From Arthrobacter sp. Y81 (lineage in GTDB: Bacteria; Actinomycetota; Actinomycetes; Actinomycetales; Micrococcaceae), in assembly GCF_002929335.1 (NCBI RefSeq), contig NZ_PJIL01000010.1:62001-126000 (forward strand): a DNA stretch of 64,000 nucleotides. The letters run 5' to 3'. The notes below the pieces were generated by a model. The model was given only the letters and a program-made list of their open reading frames with translations. It did not search any database and was not told the origin of the DNA. A program made the position numbers and the translations under genes. Shown one piece after another: positions 9,576-18,521 of this stretch (positions are counted from its first letter, which is position 1; the number at the start of each line of letters is the position of its first letter).

Positions 9576-10643
9576 CTAACGTTCAGCGATTTCCGCTGCG
9601 GCTTCCAAGTAGGAGAGTGCACCGCTGGAGGACGGATCGTAGGTCATCACAGTCTGCTGGTAACTGGGTGCCTCCGAGATCCTGACGGACCGCGGAACCA
9701 CTGCACCAAGGACCTGGTCAGGGAAGTGCTGACGGACTTCGGCAGCCACCTGTGCTGCAAGGTTCGTGCGGCCGTCGTACATGGTGAGGAGAATCGTCGA
9801 AACAACCAGGTCCGCGTTGAGGTGCTTCTGGATCATTTCGATGTTCTTCAGGAGTTGGCTGAGGCCTTCCAGTGCGTAGTACTCGCACTGGATGGGGATC
9901 AGGACCTCGCCGGCGGCGCAGAAGGCGTTGACGGTGAGAAGGCCAAGGCTCGGCGGGCAGTCGATGAAGATGTAATCAAGACGCGCCTCGCCTGCCTTCT
10001 GGCGTTCCTTGGCGTAGACGTCAATCGCACGCCGAAGCCGCTGCTCCCTGGCAACGAGGGAGACGAGTTCGATTTCTGCACCGGCCAGGTGGATAGTGGC
10101 GGGGGCACAAATCAGGTTGGCTATGTCCGGGCACGGAGCCACAACATCCTTGAGGGGCAAATCGTTGATTAGGACATCATAGATGCTGTCCACATCCGCA
10201 TGGTGCTCTATCCCGAGGGCCGTGGAGGCATTGCCCTGGGGATCAATGTCAATGACAAGGACGTTCAGTCCCGCAGCCGCGAGGGCAGCGGCGATGTTCA
10301 CCGTGGTGGTGGTCTTGCCAACGCCGCCCTTCTGGTTTGAAACCGTGAAGACGCGGGTTTTCTCAGGCTTGGGAAGCTGCCGGCCGATCAAACGCTCACG
10401 GCGTTTGTTCTCGTGCGCGAGGTCGCGGGCGATGGGGCTCGAGTCATCGATGGAGTCCATGATGTTCCCGCTGACCGAGTTCGAAGTTTCACGTGAAACT
10501 GCGGTCGACTTGGAGCGGTTTGTAACCGAATTCAGATGATTCCACGAGTCACTCTGCGCGATTGAGGGCGCAACAATGGCCCGTGCGGACCCCAGGGACA
10601 CAAACGGGGGTATCCGCTGTGTGGAGGCTTCGCTACTGGTCAC
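9576..10643 (-). CDS. parA: Chromosome-partitioning ATPase ParA
   Basis: Walker-type ATPase that uses nucleoid-bound ATP dimers to move ParB-parS complexes apart. The deviant Walker A motif KGGVGKTT is near residues 105-112, Walker A' [12 protein letters not shown] near 135, and Walker [10 protein letters not shown] near 220. The GTG at 10643 gives 355 aa. A second possible start, ATG at 10460, would give about 294 aa, closer to the minimal ParA length, and would put parS site 11 in the leader instead of the coding part. The ParA of Mycobacterium tuberculosis, as I remember it, also has an N-terminal tail containing VSRET encoded by a parS, which favours the long form. Start therefore uncertain, function secure. 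Confidence 0.95.
   Translation of the reverse strand: MTSSEASTQRIPPFVSLGSARAIVAPSIAQSDSWNHLNSVTNRSKSTAVSRETSNSVSGNIMDSIDDSSPIARDLAHENKRRERLIGRQLPKPEKTRVFTVSNQKGGVGKTTTTVNIAAALAAAGLNVLVIDIDPQGNASTALGIEHHADVDSIYDVLINDLPLKDVVAPCPDIANLICAPATIHLAGAEIELVSLVAREQRLRRAIDVYAKERQKAGEARLDYIFIDCPPSLGLLTVNAFCAAGEVLIPIQCEYYALEGLSQLLKNIEMIQKHLNADLVVSTILLTMYDGRTNLAAQVAAEVRQHFPDQVLGAVVPRSVRISEAPSYQQTVMTYDPSSSGALSYLEAAAEIAER
10485..10500. other. parS: parS site 11, within the 5' part of parA
   Basis: AGTTTCACGTGAAACT, a perfect 16-bp palindrome with A/T as the outer pair rather than T/A. It encodes VSRET in the ParA frame. If parA starts at 10460 it lies 25 bp upstream of the start codon, where bound ParB could repress the operon. 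Confidence 0.9.
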
Positions 10644-10730
10644 TGTGACACACTCACTCTCATTCGGCTTTTTCTGCCGTTCACTAGCCTAACCGCTTCC
10701 CCCTAAAGTCCTGTGGCACCGGGCCAGCGG

Positions 10731-11381
10731 CTAGGCAATCTTTTGCTTCTTATTAACGATGATTCGGACCACAGTGGTGGGTTCCTCCAGGAGGTCCTCA
10801 CCGACTACTACGACGGATGTCTGCACGCCACCGAGCTTCCGGATGGCTTTGGCAGCCTTCTCGATTTCCTCGCCGGCACTGCGTCCCTTGATGGCCACGA
10901 CCTCGCCCTTGCCCGCAAGCAGGGGGATGGTCAGACCGGCCAGGTTCGACAACGCGGACACTGCCCGCGCCGTGACGACATCGGCGTTCACCATACCCAC
11001 AGCCAGTTCGGCGCGGGTGCGCATCACGGTGACGTTAGTCAGCCCAAGATCGTCTACGACTTCCTGCAGCCAGATCACCCGGCGTTCCAGCGGCTCGATC
11101 AGCGTCAGTTCCAGATCGGGACGGGCGATGGCCAGGCACAAGCCCGGCAGCCCGGCACCGCTCCCAACGTCAGCGACGTGGCTGCCGGAAGCGATTTCCC
11201 GCTCAATGACGGCACAGTTCAGTACGTGTCGGCTCCAGAGCCGGGGAATTTCGCGGGGGCCGATGAGTCCCCGCTCGGTCCCGGAGGTCGCCAGGTGCTC
11301 CACATAGCGCTTCGCAAGTTCCAGGCGATCACCGAAGATCGCCTCGGCTGCCTTCAGCTCCGCGGCAGTGATGTCAACCAT
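10731..11381 (-). CDS. rsmG: 16S rRNA (guanine527-N7)-methyltransferase RsmG (GidB)
   Basis: SAM-dependent methyltransferase acting on G527 of 16S rRNA. The SAM-binding glycine motif VADVGSGAGLPGLCLAIARP is clear, preceded by the family motif RLWSRHVLNCAVIE. The ATG at 11381 (MVDITAAELKAAEAIFG) gives 216 aa, the normal size, and does not run into jag. A longer frame starting at 11465 would overlap the jag 3' end by 65 bp and its extra residues resemble nothing. It lies 19 bp after jag and upstream of parA in the standard yidC-jag-rsmG-parA-parB order. Loss of RsmG gives low-level streptomycin resistance in other bacteria. Confidence 0.94.
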   Translation of the reverse strand: MVDITAAELKAAEAIFGDRLELAKRYVEHLATSGTERGLIGPREIPRLWSRHVLNCAVIEREIASGSHVADVGSGAGLPGLCLAIARPDLELTLIEPLERRVIWLQEVVDDLGLTNVTVMRTRAELAVGMVNADVVTARAVSALSNLAGLTIPLLAGKGEVVAIKGRSAGEEIEKAAKAIRKLGGVQTSVVVVGEDLLEEPTTVVRIIVNKKQKIA

Positions 11382-11400
11382 TGTCAGCGTCCCGGCGTCT

Positions 11401-11967
11401 TCAGTCTGCGGAGACAACGATGTGCCTCCCGGCACCTTCGCCTTCGGATTCGCTGACGAAACCAAGATCGGCCACAGCGTCGTGAACGATCTTCCGCTCG
11501 TAAGCGCTCATCGGCTCCAGCGCCACAGCGTTTCCGGATTCCTTGACGGAGGCCACGGCGTCCTCTGCGATCTTCTGCAGGTGGCCGGCGCGCTCCTGCC
11601 GGTATCCGTTGATGTCCAGCACCAGCCGGGACCGGTTTTCGGTGGCTGAGAGTACGGAAAGGCGGGTCAGCTCCTGCAGGGCTTCCAGCACTTCACCGTC
11701 ACGGCCGACGAGGCTGTCCAACCCTGAGGACTCTTCCTCGGCCACGATGGAAATGTAGGTCCGTCCATTCCGGACCTCGATGTCGATGTCGCCGTCAATG
11801 TCGGCGATGTCCAGCAGCTCTTCAAGATAGTCGGCCGCGACGTCGCCTTCCTCTTCCAGCCGGCTCGCGGAAGAACCCTTGCCCGAATCCTGGCTCTCGT
11901 CCCGGGCGTCATCCTGGTCTTCAATGGCCTCGGCGGTAACGGCGTTTTCGGTGCTATCGACAGACAT
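11401..11967 (-). CDS. jag: Jag/KhpB family RNA-binding protein (KH and R3H domains)
   Basis: RNA-binding protein of 188 aa. An acidic, disordered N-terminus of about 45 residues is followed by a KH-type domain (SLVGRDGEVLEALQELTRL) and a C-terminal R3H domain (containing EPMSAYERKIVHDAV). In other Gram-positives KhpB partners KhpA and influences cell division and elongation. Its exact RNA targets here are unknown. The start ATG shares one base with the yidC stop (TAATG), so the two genes are translationally coupled, fitting their common link to envelope biogenesis. Confidence 0.93.
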   Translation of the reverse strand: MSVDSTENAVTAEAIEDQDDARDESQDSGKGSSASRLEEEGDVAADYLEELLDIADIDGDIDIEVRNGRTYISIVAEEESSGLDSLVGRDGEVLEALQELTRLSVLSATENRSRLVLDINGYRQERAGHLQKIAEDAVASVKESGNAVALEPMSAYERKIVHDAVADLGFVSESEGEGAGRHIVVSAD

Positions 11968-12947
11968 TACTTCTTCTTCCTGTTCTTACGTTGTGGCTGG
12001 ATGCGCTGGCCCTTGGCCTCGGCGATGGCGGCTGCCGCGGCGGCTTCAGCCTCGACGTCGACCTTCTTGCCTCCCAGGATGGGCAGGGCCGGAAGGCCCT
12101 TGGCGGCGCGGCGCTCGGCGAGGGCCTTGGCGGCCGGGGATCCCGGCGTCGGCATGCGGCGGATGACGAAGAACTGCTGTGCCATGGTCCAGAGGTTGGT
12201 GGTGGTCCAGTAGATCAGCACACCAATGGGGAAGTTGATGCCACCCACACCGAACACAAGGGGCAGGATGTAGAGCATCATTTTCTGCTGGCGCATGAAC
12301 GGGCTGGCCATGGCCTCTTCGGACATGTTCTTGGCCATGATCTGCTTCTGCGTGATGAACTGCGATGCCGTCATCGCCAGGATCATCACAATGGAGAGGA
12401 TCCACACCGCCACAACATTGCCGCCGGGGGGCGTGCCATGAAGCAGCGTGGCGGACAACGGGGCGCCGAAGATGCTCGACTGATCGAACTGGACCACCTG
12501 TTCGTGGCTCATGGCGCCGATGCCCTTGCCCGCCTGGGCGCTCGTGGTGATGCCGGAGAGCACCTGGAACAGCGCGAAGAAGAACGGCATCTGGATCAGC
12601 ATGGGCAGGCAGGCAGAGAACGGGTTGGTCCCGTGCTTCTTGTACATGGCCATCTGTTCCTGCGCCATAGCCTGGCGGGAGAGCTGGTCGGTCTTGCCCT
12701 TGTACTTCTCCTGCAGCTTCTTGAGGTCCGGCTGCAGGAGCTGCATGCCGCGCTGGGCCTTGATCTGCTTGACGAACACAGGGATCAGGGCGGCACGGAT
12801 CACCAGCACAAGCCCGATGATGGACAGCGTCCACGTCCAGCCGTTGGCAGCCGGCAGGCCAATGGTGCTCAGGCCCTCGTGGAAGCCCACCATGATGATG
12901 GAAACCAGCCACTTGAACGGAAACATGATTGTTTCAAAGAAGTCCAT
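11967..12947 (-). CDS. yidC: Membrane protein insertase YidC
   Basis: Polytopic insertase of 326 aa that helps membrane proteins enter the bilayer, alone or with SecYEG. Several hydrophobic segments are visible: near residues 34-54 (WTLSIIGLVLVIRAALIPVF, holding the conserved Arg of the hydrophilic groove), 110-125, 180-200 and 235-260. The C-terminus is basic and rich in K/R/A, typical for ribosome contact. It lacks the large periplasmic domain of proteobacterial YidC, as usual in Gram-positives. It starts 16 bp after yidD and its stop overlaps the jag start. Confidence 0.96.
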   Translation of the reverse strand: MDFFETIMFPFKWLVSIIMVGFHEGLSTIGLPAANGWTWTLSIIGLVLVIRAALIPVFVKQIKAQRGMQLLQPDLKKLQEKYKGKTDQLSRQAMAQEQMAMYKKHGTNPFSACLPMLIQMPFFFALFQVLSGITTSAQAGKGIGAMSHEQVVQFDQSSIFGAPLSATLLHGTPPGGNVVAVWILSIVMILAMTASQFITQKQIMAKNMSEEAMASPFMRQQKMMLYILPLVFGVGGINFPIGVLIYWTTTNLWTMAQQFFVIRRMPTPGSPAAKALAERRAAKGLPALPILGGKKVDVEAEAAAAAAIAEAKGQRIQPQRKNRKKK

Positions 12948-12963
12948 ACGATATCCCTATTCG

Positions 12964-13359
12964 TCAGGCCGCAGTGCGGCCTTCTCCATCAGACTGTGCA
13001 GCCAGGTACTTGTCCGGGTTGTTCAGTACAACAATTGTGGGGGTCCGGTGTTCGGGCCAGTGGCGGTGGCCGGCGGGGACGTGGTCCACGCCGCCGGCGT
13101 TCCAGGGATGGCAGCGCGCCAGGCGCCGGGCCGCCAGCCAGCTTCCTTTCACGGCGCCGTGCACCGTGATTGCTTCGAGGGCGTACGCCGAGCACGAAGG
13201 AAAGAAGCGGCAGACCTGGCCGTACAAGGGCGAAATCACCTTGCGGTAGGCCATCAGCAGCAGGATAAGAAAGTTGCGGGGCAGGTTCCAGAGCGTCTTG
13301 CCCATGAGGAGCGCTGCTGTTTTGAGGAAACGGACGACGGCGGCAATGGCGTTACGCAC
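12964..13359 (-). CDS. yidD: Membrane protein insertion efficiency factor YidD
   Basis: Small membrane-associated protein of 131 aa, thought to assist YidC-dependent insertion. The family signature is intact: [20 protein letters not shown] near residues 39-58 and [15 protein letters not shown] near 80-95. The family is usually 70-115 aa, so this one carries modest extensions at both ends. Its start overlaps the end of rnpA by 8 bp in another frame, and yidC follows 16 bp later, the classical rpmH-rnpA-yidD-yidC block. Confidence 0.94.
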   Translation of the reverse strand: MRNAIAAVVRFLKTAALLMGKTLWNLPRNFLILLLMAYRKVISPLYGQVCRFFPSCSAYALEAITVHGAVKGSWLAARRLARCHPWNAGGVDHVPAGHRHWPEHRTPTIVVLNNPDKYLAAQSDGEGRTAA

Positions 13360-13762
13360 GCGGTGTCCCTTCCTGTGTTGTTTCCCGTGAAACCGCTGAC
13401 GCGGCCCGAGGAAGGCGGCCGCCCAGCCGTTTCATGGTCGTTTCCAGAGCGGCGTTGTAATCTGCCAGCAGTTGGTCCCAGCTGGCAGCCGCGGCCGCAG
13501 GCAGTGCCCGGACCACAATGGCGAACCCGGTACCGTAATCCTGCAACGACAAAGCACCGGCTTCCCTCAGTCTCCTCTTAACGAGGTTCCTGACAACAGC
13601 GTTCCCAACACTCTTGGAAACGATGAATCCGATCCGGCTTGGTTCGTCAGCAGCAATAGCTACCGTATATAACACTACGTTCCGGCGTCCATTGCGGACG
13701 CCGGAACGTACAGTTGTTGAAAAATCGGTTGATGTCCTTAGACGGTTCCTGGTGGCTAGCAC
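13352..13762 (-). CDS. rnpA: Ribonuclease P protein component
   Basis: Basic protein of 136 aa that binds the RNase P RNA and helps cut 5' leaders from pre-tRNAs. The N-terminal motif [17 protein letters not shown] and the RNR-type signature [19 protein letters not shown] near residues 50-68 are clear. The C-terminal tail (about residues 115-136) contains [10 protein letters not shown], encoded by a degenerate parS sequence. It lies 42 bp after rpmH on the same strand and overlaps yidD by 8 bp. Confidence 0.95.
   Translation of the reverse strand: MLATRNRLRTSTDFSTTVRSGVRNGRRNVVLYTVAIAADEPSRIGFIVSKSVGNAVVRNLVKRRLREAGALSLQDYGTGFAIVVRALPAAAAASWDQLLADYNAALETTMKRLGGRLPRAASAVSRETTQEGTPRA
13379..13394. 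other. Degenerate parS-like palindrome in rnpA
   Basis: TGTTTCCCGTGAAACC differs from the parS consensus at two positions: the central A is C, and the last base is C. It encodes VSRET like the parA copy. It may be a decayed or weak ParB site. Confidence 0.4.
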
Positions 13763-13804
13763 CGTTAAACTCGCAAAGGGATGTAGACCGACGAGTCAGT
13801 GTAT

Positions 13805-13942
13805 TTAGGCCGACAGTTCGGTGCGGCCCTTGCCACGACGGGCTGCCAGGATGGCACGGCCGGCACGGGTACGCATACGAAGGCGGAAGCCGTGCTTCTT
13901 GGCTCGACGGCGGTTATTCGGCTGAAAAGTCCGCTTGCTCAC
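13805..13942 (-). CDS. rpmH: 50S ribosomal protein L34
   Basis: Very basic 45-aa protein starting [20 protein letters not shown] and ending GRTELSA, the L34 hallmark. It starts with GTG at 13942, preceded by GGAG with a spacing of about 8 bases, which fixes the start. It is the first gene of the leftward rpmH-rnpA-yidD-yidC-jag-rsmG-parA-parB run. Its promoter must lie in the DnaA-box-rich spacer shared with dnaA, so replication initiator binding could affect its expression. Confidence 0.97.
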   Translation of the reverse strand: MSKRTFQPNNRRRAKKHGFRLRMRTRAGRAILAARRGKGRTELSA

Positions 13943-14410
13943 GTTAGTTACTCCAGTGGATCAAAGGTGCGCCCACCCGATCAAAAAGGGGAAGAACTGG
14001 CCGACGCTAAGTTTTGTATGTGCACACGCTGCCCTCGGCTCGTAGGACGCGGAACGTCAGAGAGATTCAAATGAGGTCGAAAAGCGGACACAAAGGACTT
14101 CACAACGTTAGGCCAAAAAGCCTGCCCTAGTCAAACCGGGCCAGGGTTCACTGCCCTGCACCCGCTGTGGTTAACCTCTACCCACAGCCTGTGGATGAAG
14201 TGGCTCACAGGGTGCGTTTTCGAACCACAACGGTGTAATTATCCACAAGGCTCTACCCAGCTATCTTCTAGGCTTTTGATCCCCTAGAGTGGCTCAGTAG
14301 CCGATTATCCACGCTCTGTGCATAACCCTGTGGATATAAGCCGGAACCACCCCTGGTTCAGGACTTGTGGCTGCAGGTAATGCAGGCAAGCAAGTTTGAG
14401 GAACTGATTG
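13943..14410. other. oriC: oriC, left part (rpmH-dnaA spacer) with DnaA boxes
   Basis: This divergent spacer contains a perfect TTATCCACA at 14239-14247 and near-matches TTATCCACG at 14305-14313, TGTGCATAA (reverse of TTATGCACA) at 14317-14325 and TGTGGATAT at 14329-14337. Looser copies such as CTGTGGTTAAC and CTGTGGATG lie near 14164-14196. The boxes closest to dnaA are likely to autoregulate dnaA. Upstream genes read left and downstream genes read right, as around an origin. Confidence 0.8.
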
Positions 14411-15832
14411 ATGACAGTAGACGAAGCCAACCACGCGAATACTGTCGGAAGTTCCTGGCGGCGGGTTGTGAGCCTTCTGGAGCAGGACCACCGGGTTTCA
14501 CCCCGGCAGCGCGGCTTCGTAATCCTCGCCCAGGCGCAGGGACTGATCGGGTCCACCCTCCTGGTGGCGGTGCCCAACGAACTCACCCGCGAAGTCCTGC
14601 AGACCCAGGTCAAGGACGCCCTCGACGACGCCCTCCACAACGTCTTCTCCGACGACATCCGCTGCGCCATCGACGTCGACACCGATCTGGTGCCCCTCCA
14701 CACGGAGCCGGAACCCGCCGTCGAACTTTCCCTCGCGACCGATCCCACGGTGGAACTGAAGCCGCAGCCCATGCTGCCGAGCACTTCCCATGAATTCGGC
14801 CGGCTCAACCCGAAGTACGTGTTCGATACGTTCGTGATCGGTTCGTCGAACCGGTTCGCGCATGCAGCCGCCGTCGCCGTCGCCGAGGCACCGGCCAAGG
14901 CCTACAACCCACTGTTCATCTACGGTGATTCCGGACTGGGCAAGACCCACCTGCTGCACGCGATCGGGCACTACGCCCGCCGCCTCTACAGCGGCATCCG
15001 GGTCCGCTACGTGAACTCCGAAGAGTTCACCAACGACTTCATCAACTCCATCCGGGACGACGAGGGCACCAGCTTCAAGACCACGTACCGCAACGTGGAT
15101 GTCCTGCTGATCGATGACATCCAGTTCCTGGCCGGCAAGGACCGCACGCTGGAGGAGTTCTTCCACACGTTCAACGCGCTCCACAACAACAACAAACAGG
15201 TTGTCATCACGTCCGACCAGCCGCCCAAGCTGCTCGCCGGGTTCGAGGACAGGATGAAGTCCCGCTTCGAGTGGGGCCTGCTCACCGACATCCAGCCGCC
15301 GGAACTGGAAACCCGCATCGCGATCCTCCGCAAGAAGGCCCTCAGCGAAGGCCTCTCCGCACCGGACGACGCCCTCGAATACATCGCGTCCAAGATTTCC
15401 AGCAACATCCGCGAGCTCGAGGGCGCCCTGATCCGCGTCACCGCCTTCGCCAGCCTGAACCGTCAGCCGGTGGATGTCGCCCTCGCGGAAATGGTGCTCA
15501 AGGACCTCATCACGGACGACGGCGCCCAGGAGATCACCTCGGCGCAGATCCTGACCCAGACGGCCGACTACTTCAAGCTCAGCATGGAAGAGCTCTGCAG
15601 CAAGTCGCGGACCCGCACGCTGGTCACCGCACGCCAGATCGCCATGTACCTGTGCCGCGAGCTGACGGACATGTCGCTTCCCAAGATCGGGCAGGAGCTC
15701 GGCGGCCGCGATCACACCACCGTGATCCACGCAGACCGCAAGATCCGCGAACTGATGGCCGAGCGACGTGTGATCTACAACCAGGTTACGGAGCTGACCA
15801 ACCGCATCAAGCAGCAGCAGCGGGATTCCTGA
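14411..15832 (+). CDS. dnaA: Chromosomal replication initiator protein DnaA
   Basis: AAA+ initiator of 473 aa that binds DnaA boxes and opens oriC. Domain I covers about residues 10-90, followed by a short acidic linker. The Walker [10 protein letters not shown] is near residue 172 and the Walker [16 protein letters not shown] near 233. The C-terminal DNA-binding signature [20 protein letters not shown] is near residues 414-433, followed by HTTVIHA. The ATG at 14411 is preferred over the adjoining in-frame TTG at 14408 because GAGGA lies 8 bases upstream of it. The short domain II makes it compact compared with Streptomyces DnaA. Confidence 0.98.
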   Translation: MTVDEANHANTVGSSWRRVVSLLEQDHRVSPRQRGFVILAQAQGLIGSTLLVAVPNELTREVLQTQVKDALDDALHNVFSDDIRCAIDVDTDLVPLHTEPEPAVELSLATDPTVELKPQPMLPSTSHEFGRLNPKYVFDTFVIGSSNRFAHAAAVAVAEAPAKAYNPLFIYGDSGLGKTHLLHAIGHYARRLYSGIRVRYVNSEEFTNDFINSIRDDEGTSFKTTYRNVDVLLIDDIQFLAGKDRTLEEFFHTFNALHNNNKQVVITSDQPPKLLAGFEDRMKSRFEWGLLTDIQPPELETRIAILRKKALSEGLSAPDDALEYIASKISSNIRELEGALIRVTAFASLNRQPVDVALAEMVLKDLITDDGAQEITSAQILTQTADYFKLSMEELCSKSRTRTLVTARQIAMYLCRELTDMSLPKIGQELGGRDHTTVIHADRKIRELMAERRVIYNQVTELTNRIKQQQRDS

Positions 15833-16368
15833 GCCTGGCCTCCGGCCCACATCCTTACCTTATTAACAGGAGCATGTGGATAAGCCTGTGGATAGTTAAG
15901 GGGACAACCGCGGTTAATGGGCTTAAAACCCTTAAGGCATCTGTGGATCAGCGAAACCGCCAAAAAAGTTGTCCCCATCCACACCCTGTTTAAAACCTGC
16001 TTCGCCCACAACGGATGAACAGGGCTTAACCGCGGAATCGTGCCGCGAAACAGGGTTATCCACAGTTTCCACAGCAGTTATTAACACTACTAATCCCAAA
16101 AAATTGAAATTCCCTCAAACAACAATCTCGTTCCCCGCCCCGCACAGCCTCGTGACCTCGGCCCGGAAGGGCCAGCGTCCCTGTCGGGGATGGGGAAATC
16201 CTCAATGTTCCGGCTAAGCTGTCAGCAGCGCTCCCATCCTTGGGTCTGTTTCTGGTTCAGCAAGCGCGGACCATGCAGGTTCCGGTGTCCGGGGGCAAGG
16301 TTTTTTGGACTCCCTGAGGGAGTTCCCGTTGAAAAAATGGCAGCAGCAATGAAAGGCGGCACCCTTCC
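15833..16368. other. oriC: oriC, right part (dnaA-dnaN spacer): DnaA boxes and probable unwinding region
   Basis: This 536-bp spacer holds TGTGGATAA at 15875-15883, TGTGGATAG at 15887-15895, TGTGGATCA at 15942-15950, a perfect TTATCCACA at 16056-16064 and TTTCCACAG at 16066-16074. Just after the last pair comes TTATTAACACTACTAAT and then an A-rich stretch (about 16096-16120). The complement of CTACTA reads 3'-GATGAT-5', the DnaA-trio pattern that guides strand opening in other bacteria. This makes it the best candidate for the melting site. Confidence 0.8.
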
Positions 16369-17493
16369 GTGAAGTTCAGAGTCGAACGGGACGTCCTGGC
16401 AGAAGCCGTCACATGGACCGCCCGGTCGTTGTCTCCGCGGCCGCCGGTTCCGGTGCTTTCCGGGCTCCTCCTCAAGGCCGAGTCCGGCACCGTGAGCCTC
16501 TCGAGTTTTGACTACGAAACCTCGGCCCGCCTCGAAATCCCTGCTGATATCAGCGTTGAAGGCACCATCCTGGTTTCCGGACGTCTCCTTGCGGACATCT
16601 GCCGCAGCCTGCCGTCTGCCCCCGTTGAAGTCGAAACCGACGGCAACAAAGTCACGCTCACCTGCCGCCGCAGCAGCTTCCACCTCGCCACCATGCCCGA
16701 GGCCGAATACCCTCCGCTGCCTGCGCTTCCCACCATCAGCGGAACGGTGCCGGGCGATTCCTTCGCCCAGGCCGTTTCCCAGGTGATTATCGCCGCCAGC
16801 AAGGACGACACGCTGCCGATCCTCACCGGTGTCCGCATGGAGATCGAGGACGACCTCATCACCCTGCTGGCGACCGACCGCTACCGCCTGGCCATGCGCG
16901 AAGTGCCCTGGAAGCCGGTCACTCCCGGCATCTCCACCAGTGCCCTGGTCAAAGCGAAAACCCTCAACGAAGTCGCCAAAACCCTCGGCAACAGCGGAGA
17001 CATCAACCTCGCCCTGGCTGACGACGACAGCCGGCTGATCGGCTTCGAGAGCGGCGGCCGCACCACCACGTCACTCCTGGTGGACGGCGACTACCCCAAG
17101 ATCCGGTCCCTGTTCCCGGATGCCACGCCCATCCACGCCACCGTGCAGACCCAGGAACTGGTCGAAGCTGTCAGGCGCGTGTCCCTCGTTGCCGAACGCA
17201 ACACCCCGGTGAGGCTTGCCTTCACCGAAGGCCAGCTCCACCTCGACGCCGGCACGGGCGAGGACGCCCAGGCGTCGGAGGAACTTGAAGCACAGCTGAC
17301 CGGCGAGGAAATCACGGTTGCCTTCAACCCGCACTACCTCATTGAGGGCCTCAGCGTGATCGAAACCAAGTTCGTCCGGTTCTCGTTCACCACGGCCCCC
17401 AAGCCGGCCATGATCACGGCACAGGCCGATGCCGACGGCGAAGACCAGGGCGACTACCGATACCTGGTCATGCCGGTGCGCCTGCCCAACTAG
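16369..17493 (+). CDS. dnaN: DNA polymerase III beta subunit (sliding clamp)
   Basis: Ring-shaped clamp of 374 aa that tethers the replicative polymerase to DNA. The N-terminus MKFRVERDVLAEAVTWTAR and the C-terminal YRYLVMPVRLPN are typical. Three similar clamp folds cover about residues 1-120, 128-245 and 250-374, with the motif LLATDRYRLAMRE at the start of the middle one. The start is GTG at 16369. dnaN lies 536 bp after dnaA, the spacer being origin DNA. A hairpin follows at 17505-17530. Confidence 0.97.
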   Translation: MKFRVERDVLAEAVTWTARSLSPRPPVPVLSGLLLKAESGTVSLSSFDYETSARLEIPADISVEGTILVSGRLLADICRSLPSAPVEVETDGNKVTLTCRRSSFHLATMPEAEYPPLPALPTISGTVPGDSFAQAVSQVIIAASKDDTLPILTGVRMEIEDDLITLLATDRYRLAMREVPWKPVTPGISTSALVKAKTLNEVAKTLGNSGDINLALADDDSRLIGFESGGRTTTSLLVDGDYPKIRSLFPDATPIHATVQTQELVEAVRRVSLVAERNTPVRLAFTEGQLHLDAGTGEDAQASEELEAQLTGEEITVAFNPHYLIEGLSVIETKFVRFSFTTAPKPAMITAQADADGEDQGDYRYLVMPVRLPN

Positions 17494-17504
17494 GTAGCAG
17501 CTGA

Positions 17505-17530
17505 TGTCGTTTTGGGCACTCAAAACGACA
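17505..17530 (+). terminator. Inverted repeat after dnaN (weak terminator or leader hairpin)
   Basis: Perfect 10-bp stem TGTCGTTTTG / CAAAACGACA around a 6-base loop, 11 bp after the dnaN stop. No long T-run follows, so it could instead be an RNA-processing or regulatory hairpin upstream of gnd. Confidence 0.45.
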
Positions 17531-17600
17531 CTTACTGCGACCCAGTTGGGTACATCACCGCAGCCCCACCACAACACCAGCGCAGAAAAGAGTTCCTACC

Positions 17601-18485
<885 letters not shown>

Positions 18486-18521
18486 CGGCAGTCCGAACAG
18501 TCCGGGAATCCTGAAGACGGC

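Noticed and set aside
11991..13169. 392-aa plus-strand frame
   Set aside because: Antisense shadow of yidC/yidD, whose own motifs are clear.
14498..15850. 450-aa minus-strand frame
   Set aside because: Antisense shadow of dnaA; typical of high-GC third-position bias.
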